64,000 nt of DNA from Magnetococcales bacterium (GTDB lineage: Bacteria; Pseudomonadota; Magnetococcia; Magnetococcales; JADFYX01): contig PEAM01000015.1 of the NCBI GenBank assembly GCA_002753565.1, positions 1-64,000 of the forward strand, given 5' to 3'. The notes under the pieces were generated by a model. That model did not search any database. It saw nothing but the letters and a program-made list of their open reading frames with translations, and was not told where the DNA came from. A program made the translations under genes and the position numbers. Positions 44,033-52,857 of this stretch are shown here, one piece after another (the stretch's first letter is position 1; the number at the start of each line of letters is the position of its first letter).

Positions 44033-45739
44033 ATGTGGAAAAATCTTGGTTTTATCCTGTTGCTTCTCTGCCTGGCCAACATAGCCACGGCAGAGGGTGC
44101 TGCTCCCCCAGAGCCAAACCGCTTTATGATCGTGGCGGCCAACCCGTTGGCGGTTGAGGCTGGGTATGAGGTTTTAAAGAAAGGTGGCAGCGCTCTGGAT
44201 GCCGCCGTCGCCGTGCAGATGGTTCTCTCCCTGGTCGAGCCACAATCTTCCGGTATTGGCGGAGGGGCGTTTCTGCTGCATTGGGATAACACCAAGAAAA
44301 AACTCTCTGCCTATGATGGACGAGAAACGGCTCCTGCAGCCGCCAGGGCAAACCGTTTTTTGCTTCCTGATAGCCTTCAGCCCCAGGCCTTCTACCAAGC
44401 TGTGGTGGGGGGGCTTTCGGTTGGGGTTCCAGGGGTTGTTGGCATGTTGGGCAAGGCCCATGAGAATCATGGTAGAACACCTTGGGCAGAACTTTTTACC
44501 CCGGCAAGGGATTTGGCCCAGGATGGTTTTGTGGTCTCTCCTCGTCTCTCTGCACAGTTGACTAAAGACCCCTATTTAAAAAACAGCCCCACCGCCCGTT
44601 TTTACTTCTACAACAGTGACGGAACCCCCAAAAAACGGTTGGTTAACCCGGCCTATGCCCAGACCCTTCAGCGTCTGGCAGAGCGTGGGGCTGAAGGGTT
44701 CTATACCGGCTCCCTCGCTGAGGATATTGTCGATACGGTACGCCACGCTCAACCGCCGGGGGATCTGACTCTGGCCGACATGAGGGGATATGAAGCCAAA
44801 CAACGTCAGCCAATATGTCATCTCTACCGCACCAATCGGTTGTGTTCCATACCTCCCCCAACTTCGGGAGGTATCGCTGTTCTGCAGCTTTTGGGGATTT
44901 TAGATCATTTTGAGGTGGGGGATAAATCCCACCATTCCGCCGAGATGGTTCATCTGTTTACCCAGGCTCAACGTCTGGTTTTTGCTGATCGTGACTATTT
45001 TGTGGCCGACTCAGACTTTGTTCCGGTCCCTATCAAGGAGCTGCTGGATGGTGACTACTTAAAGCGACGTGCCAAGGCTATAGATCCCAGCCGTGACAGG
45101 GGAAAAGCGAGTCGTGGCAACCCCCAAGGCAACGCCTCCTATTTTCGAGAGGGGGGAGAAGAGTTCTCTCTGCCCTCCACCTCCCATATCTCTATTGTCG
45201 ATGGTTGGGGGAGTGCTGTTTCCATGACCACATCCGTTGAAAACCGTTTCGGCTCACGGCTGATGGTGGGTGGATTTTTATTGAACAATCAGCTTACAGA
45301 CTTTACCTTTGTTCCGACATTAAAGGGCCAGCCTGTTGCCAACCGGGTTGAGCCGGGAAAACGGCCCAGAAGCTCCATGGCCCCTGTCATGGTATTCGAT
45401 CTGGACGGTAACTTACGCATTGTTGCAGGGTCTCCGGGTGGTAGCCGGATTATTGGTTACGTTGCCCAAACTCTATGGAACCTGATGGCGTGGGGGCTTG
45501 ATCCACAATCTGCGGTTGCAGCCGCCCATGTTGGCAACCGCAATGGGGTAACCGAACTGGAAAAGGGAACCTCTCTCGAATCCCATAAAGCCAAATTGGA
45601 GAGCATGGGCCATTCAGTCATAATAAAAGCCATGACCAGTGGTCTGAACGTCATTACCCTGAAAGAGGGTGTGCTTCAAGGGGGAACAGACCCTCGACGG
45701 GAAGGTAGGGTGATGTGGGGTACGGTGACACCACAGTAA
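44033..45739 (+). CDS. ggt: Gamma-glutamyltransferase precursor
   Basis: Periplasmic N-terminal nucleophile hydrolase that cleaves or transfers the gamma-glutamyl group of glutathione. A Sec signal peptide (residues 1-20, ending at ATA-EG) is followed by the large-subunit region with GGSALDAAVAVQMVLSLVEP and SSGIGGGAFLLHW. Autoprocessing should occur before the Thr of STSHISIVDGWGSAVSMTTS. The small subunit has NRFGSRLMVGGFLLNNQLTDF and PRSSMAPVMV. Length 568 residues is normal. Together with the permease upstream it may salvage glutamate or cysteinylglycine products. Confidence 0.95.
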   Translation: MWKNLGFILLLLCLANIATAEGAAPPEPNRFMIVAANPLAVEAGYEVLKKGGSALDAAVAVQMVLSLVEPQSSGIGGGAFLLHWDNTKKKLSAYDGRETAPAAARANRFLLPDSLQPQAFYQAVVGGLSVGVPGVVGMLGKAHENHGRTPWAELFTPARDLAQDGFVVSPRLSAQLTKDPYLKNSPTARFYFYNSDGTPKKRLVNPAYAQTLQRLAERGAEGFYTGSLAEDIVDTVRHAQPPGDLTLADMRGYEAKQRQPICHLYRTNRLCSIPPPTSGGIAVLQLLGILDHFEVGDKSHHSAEMVHLFTQAQRLVFADRDYFVADSDFVPVPIKELLDGDYLKRRAKAIDPSRDRGKASRGNPQGNASYFREGGEEFSLPSTSHISIVDGWGSAVSMTTSVENRFGSRLMVGGFLLNNQLTDFTFVPTLKGQPVANRVEPGKRPRSSMAPVMVFDLDGNLRIVAGSPGGSRIIGYVAQTLWNLMAWGLDPQSAVAAAHVGNRNGVTELEKGTSLESHKAKLESMGHSVIIKAMTSGLNVITLKEGVLQGGTDPRREGRVMWGTVTPQ

Positions 45740-45771
45740 GATTTGATAGAGGGGACATAAGCCCGGTCTCG

Positions 45772-45829
45772 GTTAGCCAGCTCCAGGTAGTAGGGGGCTG
45801 CAAGCCCTCCTTAAGGAGGTGCGGCTAAC
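45772..45829. repeat. Compact branched inverted-repeat element
   Basis: GTTAGCC (45772-45778) pairs with GGCTAAC (45823-45829). Inside lie a hairpin AGGGGGCT-GCA-AGCCC..CC (45792-45810) and the palindrome CTCCTTAAGGAG overlapping its 3' part. There is no T-run. It sits between the convergent ggt and zinc-ribbon-like genes, so it could be a bidirectional terminator-like fold, a structured RNA or an intergenic repeat. Role unknown. Confidence 0.4.
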
Positions 45830-45844
45830 GGCAGTATTCCAGGA

Positions 45845-46219
45845 TTATATCTGCAGATAGTTTTCGTAGAACGTTCTGGCACTGATGTTTTGTGAACAGG
45901 CCTTGCAGATGAACCGCTCCAGTTTTTCCGGGTCACCAAAAATACCCTCCTCCTTGTTTACATCAAAAAAGTGCTGACAGACCTGGCACTTTTTCACATC
46001 ACTCTTCTGGCGGTCCAGATCAGCAACCACCTCAAGAGCCAGATCTCGAAACGGTATGAAACCGGGGCAGGAGATCGCATTGTTAGCGGTATCGAATGAA
46101 ATTTCCGGGTAGTTCATGTTCTGGATGATAAAGAGCCAATATTTTGCATCAAACTGTTGTTTAATGAGCGTATTAGCCTCATCCAAGGAGTAGGTGTTGA
46201 ACGGTTGATTTGATTTCAT
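45845..46219 (-). CDS. Small uncharacterised protein with a zinc-ribbon-like C-terminus
   Basis: I do not recognise the 124-residue protein. The first 75 residues are mixed alpha and beta; the C-terminal part has CQVC (about 81-84) and CKAC (about 105-108) separated by about 20 residues, a plausible zinc ribbon. No membrane segment or signal peptide. The ATG at 46219 has no strong Shine-Dalgarno, but codon use and the Cys pairs support a real gene. It lies downstream of the GFA-family gene on the same strand and may be co-transcribed. Confidence 0.6.
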   Translation of the reverse strand: MKSNQPFNTYSLDEANTLIKQQFDAKYWLFIIQNMNYPEISFDTANNAISCPGFIPFRDLALEVVADLDRQKSDVKKCQVCQHFFDVNKEEGIFGDPEKLERFICKACSQNISARTFYENYLQI

Positions 46220-46274
46220 GAGAGGACCACTCAGAGCCGGAATAGGGTGTAACTACCGTTTCTAGGGTAATAGG

Positions 46275-46676
46275 TTATTTTTCAGCAGGCCCTCGGTGGA
46301 ATTGGACCACGCCATCGGGCATTTTTTCCCATGTTGCCTTTGAGCCGACAAAAATATGCATCCCTATCTCAATGTCAGGGTCGCCATTCAGACAGCCTAA
46401 AGTGACTCCGTGGACTAACCCTTTGTAGGTACCGCACAGAGTAGAGCCACACTTTTTGCAAAATTGTAGTCCGAAATCTTGCTGACTTGCATACGATGTC
46501 AGACAGTTCTCCCCCGAAAGCCACTGAAAGTCGCCCGGCTCAACCTCTGCGTAGGCTGAGGCTTGGCTGCTAAACGCTTTTCGACATCGGGAGCAGTGAC
46601 ATGACCGGGCATTCCGAAGGGGGCCTGTGATCCGGTACGTCACGGCTCCACAAAAACATTCACCAGTTAGTGGCAC
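46275..46676 (-). CDS. GFA-family zinc protein (glutathione-dependent formaldehyde-activating fold)
   Basis: 133 residues with the seven-Cys pattern of the GFA/CENP-V fold: GECFCGAVTY, SCHCSRCRKAF and FCKKCGSTLC. The family includes the S-hydroxymethyl-glutathione synthase Gfa but most members have no assigned reaction. GTG start at 46676 has AAGGAGA about five bases upstream. A glutathione link would fit the nearby gamma-glutamyltransferase, but this is weak. It is divergent from the deacetylase gene at 46870; the 193-base gap holds no clear promoter. Confidence 0.9.
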   Translation of the reverse strand: MPLTGECFCGAVTYRITGPLRNARSCHCSRCRKAFSSQASAYAEVEPGDFQWLSGENCLTSYASQQDFGLQFCKKCGSTLCGTYKGLVHGVTLGCLNGDPDIEIGMHIFVGSKATWEKMPDGVVQFHRGPAEK

Positions 46677-46869
46677 AGACTCTCCTTATCTTTATAAAAC
46701 CTGGAAACCGAGAGTGGATGGTACAGTGGTCCCATGCATTCTTCAAGTCCGATAAGGATCACTCTGGTTTATCTGATTAATTTTTCTACCTGCCCTGTGG
46801 TGCGTGGGATATATTTTGTAAGATACACCTCACCTGACCCTCATTTTTTTTTACCGGAGGCCGGAAAGA

Positions 46870-47655
46870 GTGAAAAAATTGCTTCTCCATGCTGTCCGCA
46901 GCCTGCACCTTGTTTTTTTAAATCCAGCTCTTCCGACTCGCCTGGCTATTTATCTGCACGCTTTGGAAGCGGAAAACTACCGGGCCTTTGAAGAGTTTGT
47001 GACCTATTTTAGAGGGTTGGGTTATAGGTTTTGTCGGGTTGATGAGTTTCATGCAACCTCTGATAAGGTGATTCTTCTCAGTTTTGACGACAACTACCGA
47101 TCCTGGTTTGATGCCATCGATCTGCTTGAACAGCTCGAGGTAAAAGCCCTCTTTTTTATCAATACGCTGCCCACCCTCAAACAGACAGACGATCAGACCA
47201 TCTCCGGTTACTATGACCGAATTGCCCATCACGGAGAACGTATTCCGTTAACCATGGCGCAGATCCAAGCCCTGCACCAAGGGGGTCACACCATCGGTTG
47301 TCACGGCCACTCCCATTTTAATATGGCCCAGCTCCCTTTTGAGCAAGCTGTACAGGAGATCCAATCCAACCGGCAACAGCTGGAAACCATCATCGGAGAA
47401 GCCGTCAACCATCTCTCCTATCCGTTTGGCATGCGCCGCCATTTTACCCCAGCCCTGCGACAGTGGTGTCGAGAGAATGGCTTTAAAACCGTATTCAATG
47501 CCATTCCGGGGCTGCAACACACCGACAACAGGGACTGTTTCGATGTAAACCGAACCCGTTGGCATCTGCACCACCCGATTAAACGCAATGTGGAGGATCT
47601 GTCAATCGATGGGCGTTGGTTTGAAAAATTAACAAAAAAAAGTGCGGTAGGATGA
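46870..47655 (+). CDS. Polysaccharide deacetylase (NodB-like), third copy
   Basis: CE4-type deacetylase of 261 residues with classical motifs: LLSFDDNYRSW (motif 1, Asp-Asp), GCHGHSHFN (motif 2, the His pair) and HLSYPFGMRR (motif 3). This is the usual CE4 form, unlike the DTE-type copies at 11651 and 18491. No signal peptide is evident, though the N-terminus has a hydrophobic stretch (LLLHAVRSLHLVFLNPAL). GTG start at 46870, stop overlapping the next ATG by four bases. It opens the second glycan segment. Confidence 0.9.
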   Translation: MKKLLLHAVRSLHLVFLNPALPTRLAIYLHALEAENYRAFEEFVTYFRGLGYRFCRVDEFHATSDKVILLSFDDNYRSWFDAIDLLEQLEVKALFFINTLPTLKQTDDQTISGYYDRIAHHGERIPLTMAQIQALHQGGHTIGCHGHSHFNMAQLPFEQAVQEIQSNRQQLETIIGEAVNHLSYPFGMRRHFTPALRQWCRENGFKTVFNAIPGLQHTDNRDCFDVNRTRWHLHHPIKRNVEDLSIDGRWFEKLTKKSAVG

Positions 47656-48485
47656 AGATGGATAGAGAAACCAAGGGGCTAAAGGTTGGTCTTTTCACCA
47701 AAGATTCAGGTACCATTTACCGTCCGTTTATCCATCGGCATTATGCACAACTCAAGCAAGAGAATATTCATATTGAGTGGGTGGTCTTAGACCGTTATCA
47801 AGATAAAAAAGACCATTTTTTCAAGCATGCCCTGCGGGTGGCAAAACGTCAGGCCAAATACAACGGGTTTCCCTGGTTTTTACAGATTGTCAATATCCTT
47901 TTTTACAAAGCCATGGTCCGCAGCAAACAACACCCCGCCAATCAGCACCCCCTGCCAGAGGAGATTGTGACCGTTGAGGTGGGCAACCTGAATGATGATG
48001 TGTGCGTCGAAACCACCAAACAATTACCCTGTGACGTGATCTGTCTCATGGGTACCAGAATTATCTCAAAAAAAGTTCTCGATGCTCTGAAACCCGCCCT
48101 GGTTATCAATATTCATTCGGGAGATCCGGCCTTTGTTCGAGGCTCCCCAGCCCTGTTCTGGGAAATTTTGGATGGTCGAGATACCATTGTCTTAACCATT
48201 CACGAAGTGGTTCCCGAGTTGGATGCCGGGCCTATCCTGCTGCAAAAAGAGCTGCCCATCCGATATTCCGGCAGCTTGGGAAAAACTCTGGATGCCACCT
48301 CGGATCTTCTGCCCGATCAGATAACGGATATGTTTAAAGAGGTGTTGAGGCAGTGCCAAAACAAAACGGAGGAGAGACGCCCCTTTTCTCCAGGAAAAAT
48401 CCGGGTTATCCCCTCTGTTTTACAGACGATTGCAGCCCATAGAGTGTGTCAGAAAAAAACAGCTTCCGGGCAGAAAAGTGTTTGA
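47652..48485 (+). CDS. Formyltransferase-like protein
   Basis: 277-residue protein with the Formyl_trans_N fold of methionyl-tRNA and sugar formyltransferases: CDVICLMGTRIISKKVLDAL, then VINIHSGDPAFVRGSPALFW, in which the family's catalytic NxHxS is represented by N-I-H-S, and ELDAGPILL with the catalytic Asp. Predicted to transfer a formyl group from 10-formyl-tetrahydrofolate to an amino sugar. Preceded by a deacetylase, which could expose the amino group. The ATG overlaps the deacetylase stop, and the 3' end overlaps the next gene by 8 bases. Confidence 0.85.
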   Translation: MKMDRETKGLKVGLFTKDSGTIYRPFIHRHYAQLKQENIHIEWVVLDRYQDKKDHFFKHALRVAKRQAKYNGFPWFLQIVNILFYKAMVRSKQHPANQHPLPEEIVTVEVGNLNDDVCVETTKQLPCDVICLMGTRIISKKVLDALKPALVINIHSGDPAFVRGSPALFWEILDGRDTIVLTIHEVVPELDAGPILLQKELPIRYSGSLGKTLDATSDLLPDQITDMFKEVLRQCQNKTEERRPFSPGKIRVIPSVLQTIAAHRVCQKKTASGQKSV

Positions 48486-50022
48486 CAGGGTAGAAGGGCG
48501 GGCAGGGGTTGTGCTAACGGCTCTGCTGCTTTTCAGCCTCCCCCTCTTTGGTGCAGATAACGCCCGCCCGCCCCAACACCCTTTTCAGGAGCCGGGGGCT
48601 CGTGGTGAGGTGGATTGGTTGACGGTTATTCCCAATCGAATCCCCCCTTTATGCCATGAGCGTGGTGATCGCTGGCCGCTGATTCTTTGGAAAAGTGGCG
48701 GCTATGACGCTCTCTCAGAAGCGACCATTCAGATGCTGCTTGAGCGGGGTCTGACCCAACATATCAAGTTGGATGTTGGTATGATTCCCGCTGCCCAGGC
48801 TCTGCAAAAAGCGGGGTCGCCCATTATTATCATGGAGAACCGTACCGGCGTTTGGCCCTACAACCTGGCAGGAGAGGCCACTTTATGGGCGCACCAATAC
48901 CCGGCAGCGTCACTCCCTGCCCAATCCTCCTGGCGAAGCAAGCCTTCTCTCACCCTGTTTGCCGGTTGGCACAGAGCGGCTGAGCAGGTGAGGGATACCC
49001 TTGGTCAGTATAAAGACCAGGGGGTGACCGTCAACGCTGTCTGGCTCGATTGGGAGGGGGAGCCGCTGTTAGCCAGTTATCTGGCTGCACGGCTCTCTCC
49101 AACCACCAGTAAACGGTTGCCCAGGTCGGTTTTAGCCGACAAAAAGGCTTTTTATCGCTATCGCCGCCAGCTTTGGAACCAGCTCATGTCGGCCTATGTA
49201 GCCGCCCCCGTACGAGAGATTTTCCCCCAAGTATCTGTCACCAATTGGGTCATCACGCTTTCCTCCCCAGAGAGGCCGGTGCTGGATTGGCATAACAACC
49301 CCCATCCTCCCTTAGGCCCCACCCTCTTTACCGCAACAACCCCCATTGCCTATGGAATTGATACCAGCTACCTATCCAATTGGAAAAAAAGTTTTTCTTA
49401 TGATCAGGAGCATGTAGACCGACTCTATCGGCATGTCATACTGCGTCAGGTTTCCGATGATGCTTTCAACCGTCAACAGATGGCCCCTTACCTGAATGCC
49501 ATACCCTGGGTAGCCCGCTGGGTGCCGGACCATCTCAACAAGAGGTTGCCGGTGATGAGTCGGGCCAGCTACCGGGAGGCTCTTCGCCATCTCTGGTTGC
49601 GGGGTGTGGCTGGCATGCAGATTTATAATGTTACAGCGGGCATCTACCAAGAGATGGCCATCCGAGAGGTGGAGGATGGGGTGGCTGTTTATGACGAAAT
49701 GCTGGCCTATCGCCCCTTTTTGGAGAGGGGACGGGTGATGAACCTGGACTATCCGGGGGTGCAGGCATCGGCTATTCTCTGGTCTGGGCTGTTGTTGGAG
49801 GATCAGGCGATCATTAGAACAGTCAGACAAGGGGAGGGGGAGGAGAGCCTGACCATTGAGCCGTGGCCAAACGCTCTGGTTACCCTGAAGGTTCCTGTTC
49901 AGGGTGTTACCTATCTGCTCCAACGCACAGAAGCCGGAAACATAACCGTGACAAAACAACCCGCTCTCCGAGATGATGACGGGAAGTGTATCACCTCAAA
50001 CCTGGAAAACAGCCAGCCATGA
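48478..50022 (+). CDS. Secreted barrel-like protein of unknown function, possible glycoside hydrolase
   Basis: 514 residues with an N-terminal signal peptide (GVVLTALLLFSLPLFGA, cleavage near residue 27). The remainder looks like an alpha/beta barrel: VNAVWLDWEGEPLLASYL has the Asp-Trp-Glu arrangement that resembles the D-x-E acid pair of hyaluronidase-type (GH56) enzymes, and YREALRHLWLRGVAGMQIYN is typical of late barrel strands. A C-terminal beta domain follows. I do not recognise a named family. GTG at 48478 overlaps the previous gene by 8 bases; GTG at 48511 is possible. Glycan trimming or export processing is an inference from the locus. Confidence 0.65.
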   Translation: MFDRVEGRAGVVLTALLLFSLPLFGADNARPPQHPFQEPGARGEVDWLTVIPNRIPPLCHERGDRWPLILWKSGGYDALSEATIQMLLERGLTQHIKLDVGMIPAAQALQKAGSPIIIMENRTGVWPYNLAGEATLWAHQYPAASLPAQSSWRSKPSLTLFAGWHRAAEQVRDTLGQYKDQGVTVNAVWLDWEGEPLLASYLAARLSPTTSKRLPRSVLADKKAFYRYRRQLWNQLMSAYVAAPVREIFPQVSVTNWVITLSSPERPVLDWHNNPHPPLGPTLFTATTPIAYGIDTSYLSNWKKSFSYDQEHVDRLYRHVILRQVSDDAFNRQQMAPYLNAIPWVARWVPDHLNKRLPVMSRASYREALRHLWLRGVAGMQIYNVTAGIYQEMAIREVEDGVAVYDEMLAYRPFLERGRVMNLDYPGVQASAILWSGLLLEDQAIIRTVRQGEGEESLTIEPWPNALVTLKVPVQGVTYLLQRTEAGNITVTKQPALRDDDGKCITSNLENSQP

Positions 50023-51242
50023 AAATCCTTTTAGTCCATAACTACTACGGCTCTGCGGCCCCCAGTGGTGAAAACAGCGTCTATGAGGCCGAGGTCGCGT
50101 TGCTGCGCCAGCATGGGCACCAGGTGATTGAGTGGACCAGACACAGCGATGATCTGCGTAACCGTGGCCTTTTTGGTCTGCTCAAAGGGGGGGTGATCAC
50201 CCCCTGGAATCAGGCCGTACGACAAGAAATTCGTCAGCTCATCGAGCAGGAACGGCCCGAGATCATGCATGTGCATAACACCTTTCCCCTGATCTCCCCA
50301 GCCATTTTTCATGCCGCCTCCGGTAGCCAAACCGCAACAGTATTAACCCTGCACAACTACCGGATTTTCTGTGCTTCTGGCATTTTGATGCGAGATGGAA
50401 AACCTTGCCATCTCTGTCTGGAACAACAATCTCCCTGGATGGGGCTCTATCACGGCTGTTATCGGAACAGCCGCCTCGCCACCCTCCCCATGGCGGTGAG
50501 TATTGCCGTCCACCGCAGGATGGACACCTGGAACCGCCAGCTGGACCACCTGATCACCCTGACCCACTTTCAGGCTGACATTATGGCAAAAGCGGGTGTT
50601 AAGCGGGAGCTGATCCGTGTTAAACCCCATTTTTTGGTTAAACCACCTCAGCCTGTTCCGTGGTCGTTACGAACAGGCCACGTGGTGTTTGTTGGTCGCC
50701 TGAGCCAGGAAAAAGGGGTGCATCTCCTCCTGCGCAGTTGGGAAATATGGGGGAAGTCTGCGCCCGAGCTGGTGTTGATTGGCGATGGCCCTGACCGCAC
50801 AGCACTGGAAAACCAGGTAAAAAAGGTGGGACTAACCGATAAAATCACCTTTTTAGGCCAGCTACCCCATGCCGAAGCTCAAAAGCGGGTGGGCCAAGCC
50901 CGACTTCTCATCCTGCCATCCCTCTGTTATGAGGGGTTTCCCATGGTACTCTGTGAAGCCTTTGCCCTTGGCGTGCCGGTTGCTGCTTCTAATCATGGCG
51001 CCATGACCAGCTTGATTGAGGATGGCAAAATCGGTGCTCTTTTTAAGCCTGATTGTGCCCTGGAGCTGGAGTCTAGAGTCCGCGCTCTGTGGCGCTCACA
51101 AAAAAAACTGGCCACCATGGGGAAGAATGCCCGGACTGAGTTTGAAGATCACTACGCAGAAAAAAGCAACTACTCCTTTCTGATGGCTATCTATCGGAGC
51201 GCCTGCATACGTCGTACGAAAGGGTTGAAGAGGGAGTGCTAG
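50019..51242 (+). CDS. GT4-family glycosyltransferase
   Basis: 407-residue retaining GT-B glycosyltransferase. The N-terminal domain begins KILLVHNYYGSAAPSGENSV, with TVLTLHNYRIFCASG. The C-terminal nucleotide-sugar domain has VFVGRLSQEKGVHLLL, LVLIGDGPDRTALE and the E-x7-E motif in CYEGFPMVLCEAFALG. The ATG shares four bases with the upstream stop, so translation is coupled. Predicted to add a sugar to a lipid-linked precursor; donor and acceptor are unknown. Confidence 0.92.
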   Translation: MKILLVHNYYGSAAPSGENSVYEAEVALLRQHGHQVIEWTRHSDDLRNRGLFGLLKGGVITPWNQAVRQEIRQLIEQERPEIMHVHNTFPLISPAIFHAASGSQTATVLTLHNYRIFCASGILMRDGKPCHLCLEQQSPWMGLYHGCYRNSRLATLPMAVSIAVHRRMDTWNRQLDHLITLTHFQADIMAKAGVKRELIRVKPHFLVKPPQPVPWSLRTGHVVFVGRLSQEKGVHLLLRSWEIWGKSAPELVLIGDGPDRTALENQVKKVGLTDKITFLGQLPHAEAQKRVGQARLLILPSLCYEGFPMVLCEAFALGVPVAASNHGAMTSLIEDGKIGALFKPDCALELESRVRALWRSQKKLATMGKNARTEFEDHYAEKSNYSFLMAIYRSACIRRTKGLKREC

Positions 51243-51252
51243 GAATAAAAGT

Positions 51253-52749
51253 GTGGAATCCATAAAAAAAATTTACGCCAAAACAAGGGCCCAGGTTAAG
51301 CAGAATAGCAGCCCACCACCACAAAAGGTGCTGGGCCGCTATTCCAAATCACCCAGGTCTCTTTTCTATGCCTATCTTGCCTTTCTTTTCTGGCTTCCCA
51401 TCCCTCTGGGCAGTAACAGGCCTTGGGCTTGGAGTATGATGGAGGTGTGGATTTTTGCCATCGCCATGGTCTGGCTTGCTCTGTACACCTTCTCCAACCT
51501 TAACGTAACGACAGCTTTCCGATGTGCCCGTACGGTGATTCTCTGCTGGAGTATCTGGCTGCTTTTCAGCACCCTCCATTTTTTACCCCTGCCGGTAGAA
51601 ATAACCACTTTTCTGGCTCCCAAACTTGCCGCAATTCACCAAACTGCCACACCAGGGGAGGGGTTGAGTGCCATCCCCTTGAGCATCACCCCTTATGCAT
51701 CCTGGGTAGAGTGGTTGAAAGGCGCCTCTTACCTGCTGGTTTTCATCATGACCCTGCTTTTGGTCGAGAGCCGCAACCGTCTGCGTATGTTGGCTTGGAT
51801 TATGGTCTCCAGTGCAGCCATACAAGCGATGATTGGTACCTTTTTCTTCTTATCAGAGAGTCACATGGAGTTACTGTTTTCGGCGGTCTCCTCGCCACAG
51901 GGAGCCGCTTCCGGCACCTTTATCAACCGCAACCATTTTGCCAACTTTCTTGTTATCAATTTTGCCATGGGCATTGGCTTGATTATTGCCGGCCTGAAGG
52001 AGAGCAGCCAAACAGAGTCCTTTGACAATAAACTGCTCTCTTTTATTCGTGTCATTATCAGCTATAAGCTGCCGTTGCGTATTTTTTTGGTCATCATTGT
52101 GATCGGTATCGTATTAAGCCGCTCTCGGATGGGCAATACATCCCTTTTAATAAGTCTGTTTATTGCAGGAACCTTTATTTTAAAAGCCTTTAAAGCAAGG
52201 CGCCATATTGTCATCCTGTTGTTGCTCAGCTTTTTGGTTGTCGATCTGTTTCTTATTGGCAAGGTCGTAGGGGTCGACAAGGTGCTGCAACGCATTGAAC
52301 AGACGACCGTGGCAACAGAGTCAAAGCCTAAAGTTTTTAAAGATACCCTCTCGCTGATAGGTGACCATTGGTTGCTGGGGACGGGAATGGGTTCCTTTTC
52401 AGACACTTTTCCCCGCTATAAATCCTTCACGGCAGAGAACCACTTCCGGCATGCTGAAAATGACTATCTGGAGTATTTTGCCGAGACGGGTCTGATCGGT
52501 TTTTCTCTGCTTGGATTCCCGGTACTGCTCTCTCTTTTAACGGTAATACGCATCCATCTGCAGACCTCTGATCCCTTATACAGGGGGCTCTCTTTCGCCT
52601 CGATCATGGGTATCTCAGCCACCTTGATCCACGCCTTGGCCGATTTTAACCTCCATATACCAGCCAATACGGTTACCTTTATGGTTTTATTGTCTATTCC
52701 CTGGATGTTAAAAACCCAGGCCATAGAGCAAGTGAGCGATTCAACTTGA
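51253..52749 (+). CDS. O-antigen ligase/polymerase-like membrane protein
   Basis: 498 residues with about 12 hydrophobic helices and a large periplasmic loop. The Wzy_C-type signatures are ASGTFINRNHFANFLVINF, VLSRSRMGNTSLLISLF and, after a basic loop, HWLLGTGMGSFSDTFPRY with AENDYLEYFAETGLIGF. Predicted to polymerise or transfer lipid-linked glycan. The GTG at 51253 follows the glycosyltransferase by 10 bases. Unlike the 15069 protein it lacks the exosortase-A-associated N-terminus. Confidence 0.88.
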   Translation: MESIKKIYAKTRAQVKQNSSPPPQKVLGRYSKSPRSLFYAYLAFLFWLPIPLGSNRPWAWSMMEVWIFAIAMVWLALYTFSNLNVTTAFRCARTVILCWSIWLLFSTLHFLPLPVEITTFLAPKLAAIHQTATPGEGLSAIPLSITPYASWVEWLKGASYLLVFIMTLLLVESRNRLRMLAWIMVSSAAIQAMIGTFFFLSESHMELLFSAVSSPQGAASGTFINRNHFANFLVINFAMGIGLIIAGLKESSQTESFDNKLLSFIRVIISYKLPLRIFLVIIVIGIVLSRSRMGNTSLLISLFIAGTFILKAFKARRHIVILLLLSFLVVDLFLIGKVVGVDKVLQRIEQTTVATESKPKVFKDTLSLIGDHWLLGTGMGSFSDTFPRYKSFTAENHFRHAENDYLEYFAETGLIGFSLLGFPVLLSLLTVIRIHLQTSDPLYRGLSFASIMGISATLIHALADFNLHIPANTVTFMVLLSIPWMLKTQAIEQVSDST

Positions 52750-52857
52750 GTCTCTCCTCTATTGTTTTATTTGAACGCGATGGTGTATCTTGCTAGAATA
52801 AAAGGGGGATGTTGTGTCGTGTTTTTTAATGAATCTGTATTCAAGCTGAAGGATGTG

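Noticed and set aside
45772-45829. Integron attC site suggested by GTTAGCC and GGCTAAC ends
   Set aside because: The core sites are in the wrong order for attC (RYYYAAC left, GTTRRRY right) and GGCTAAC does not fit RYYYAAC; no integrase or cassette array is present.
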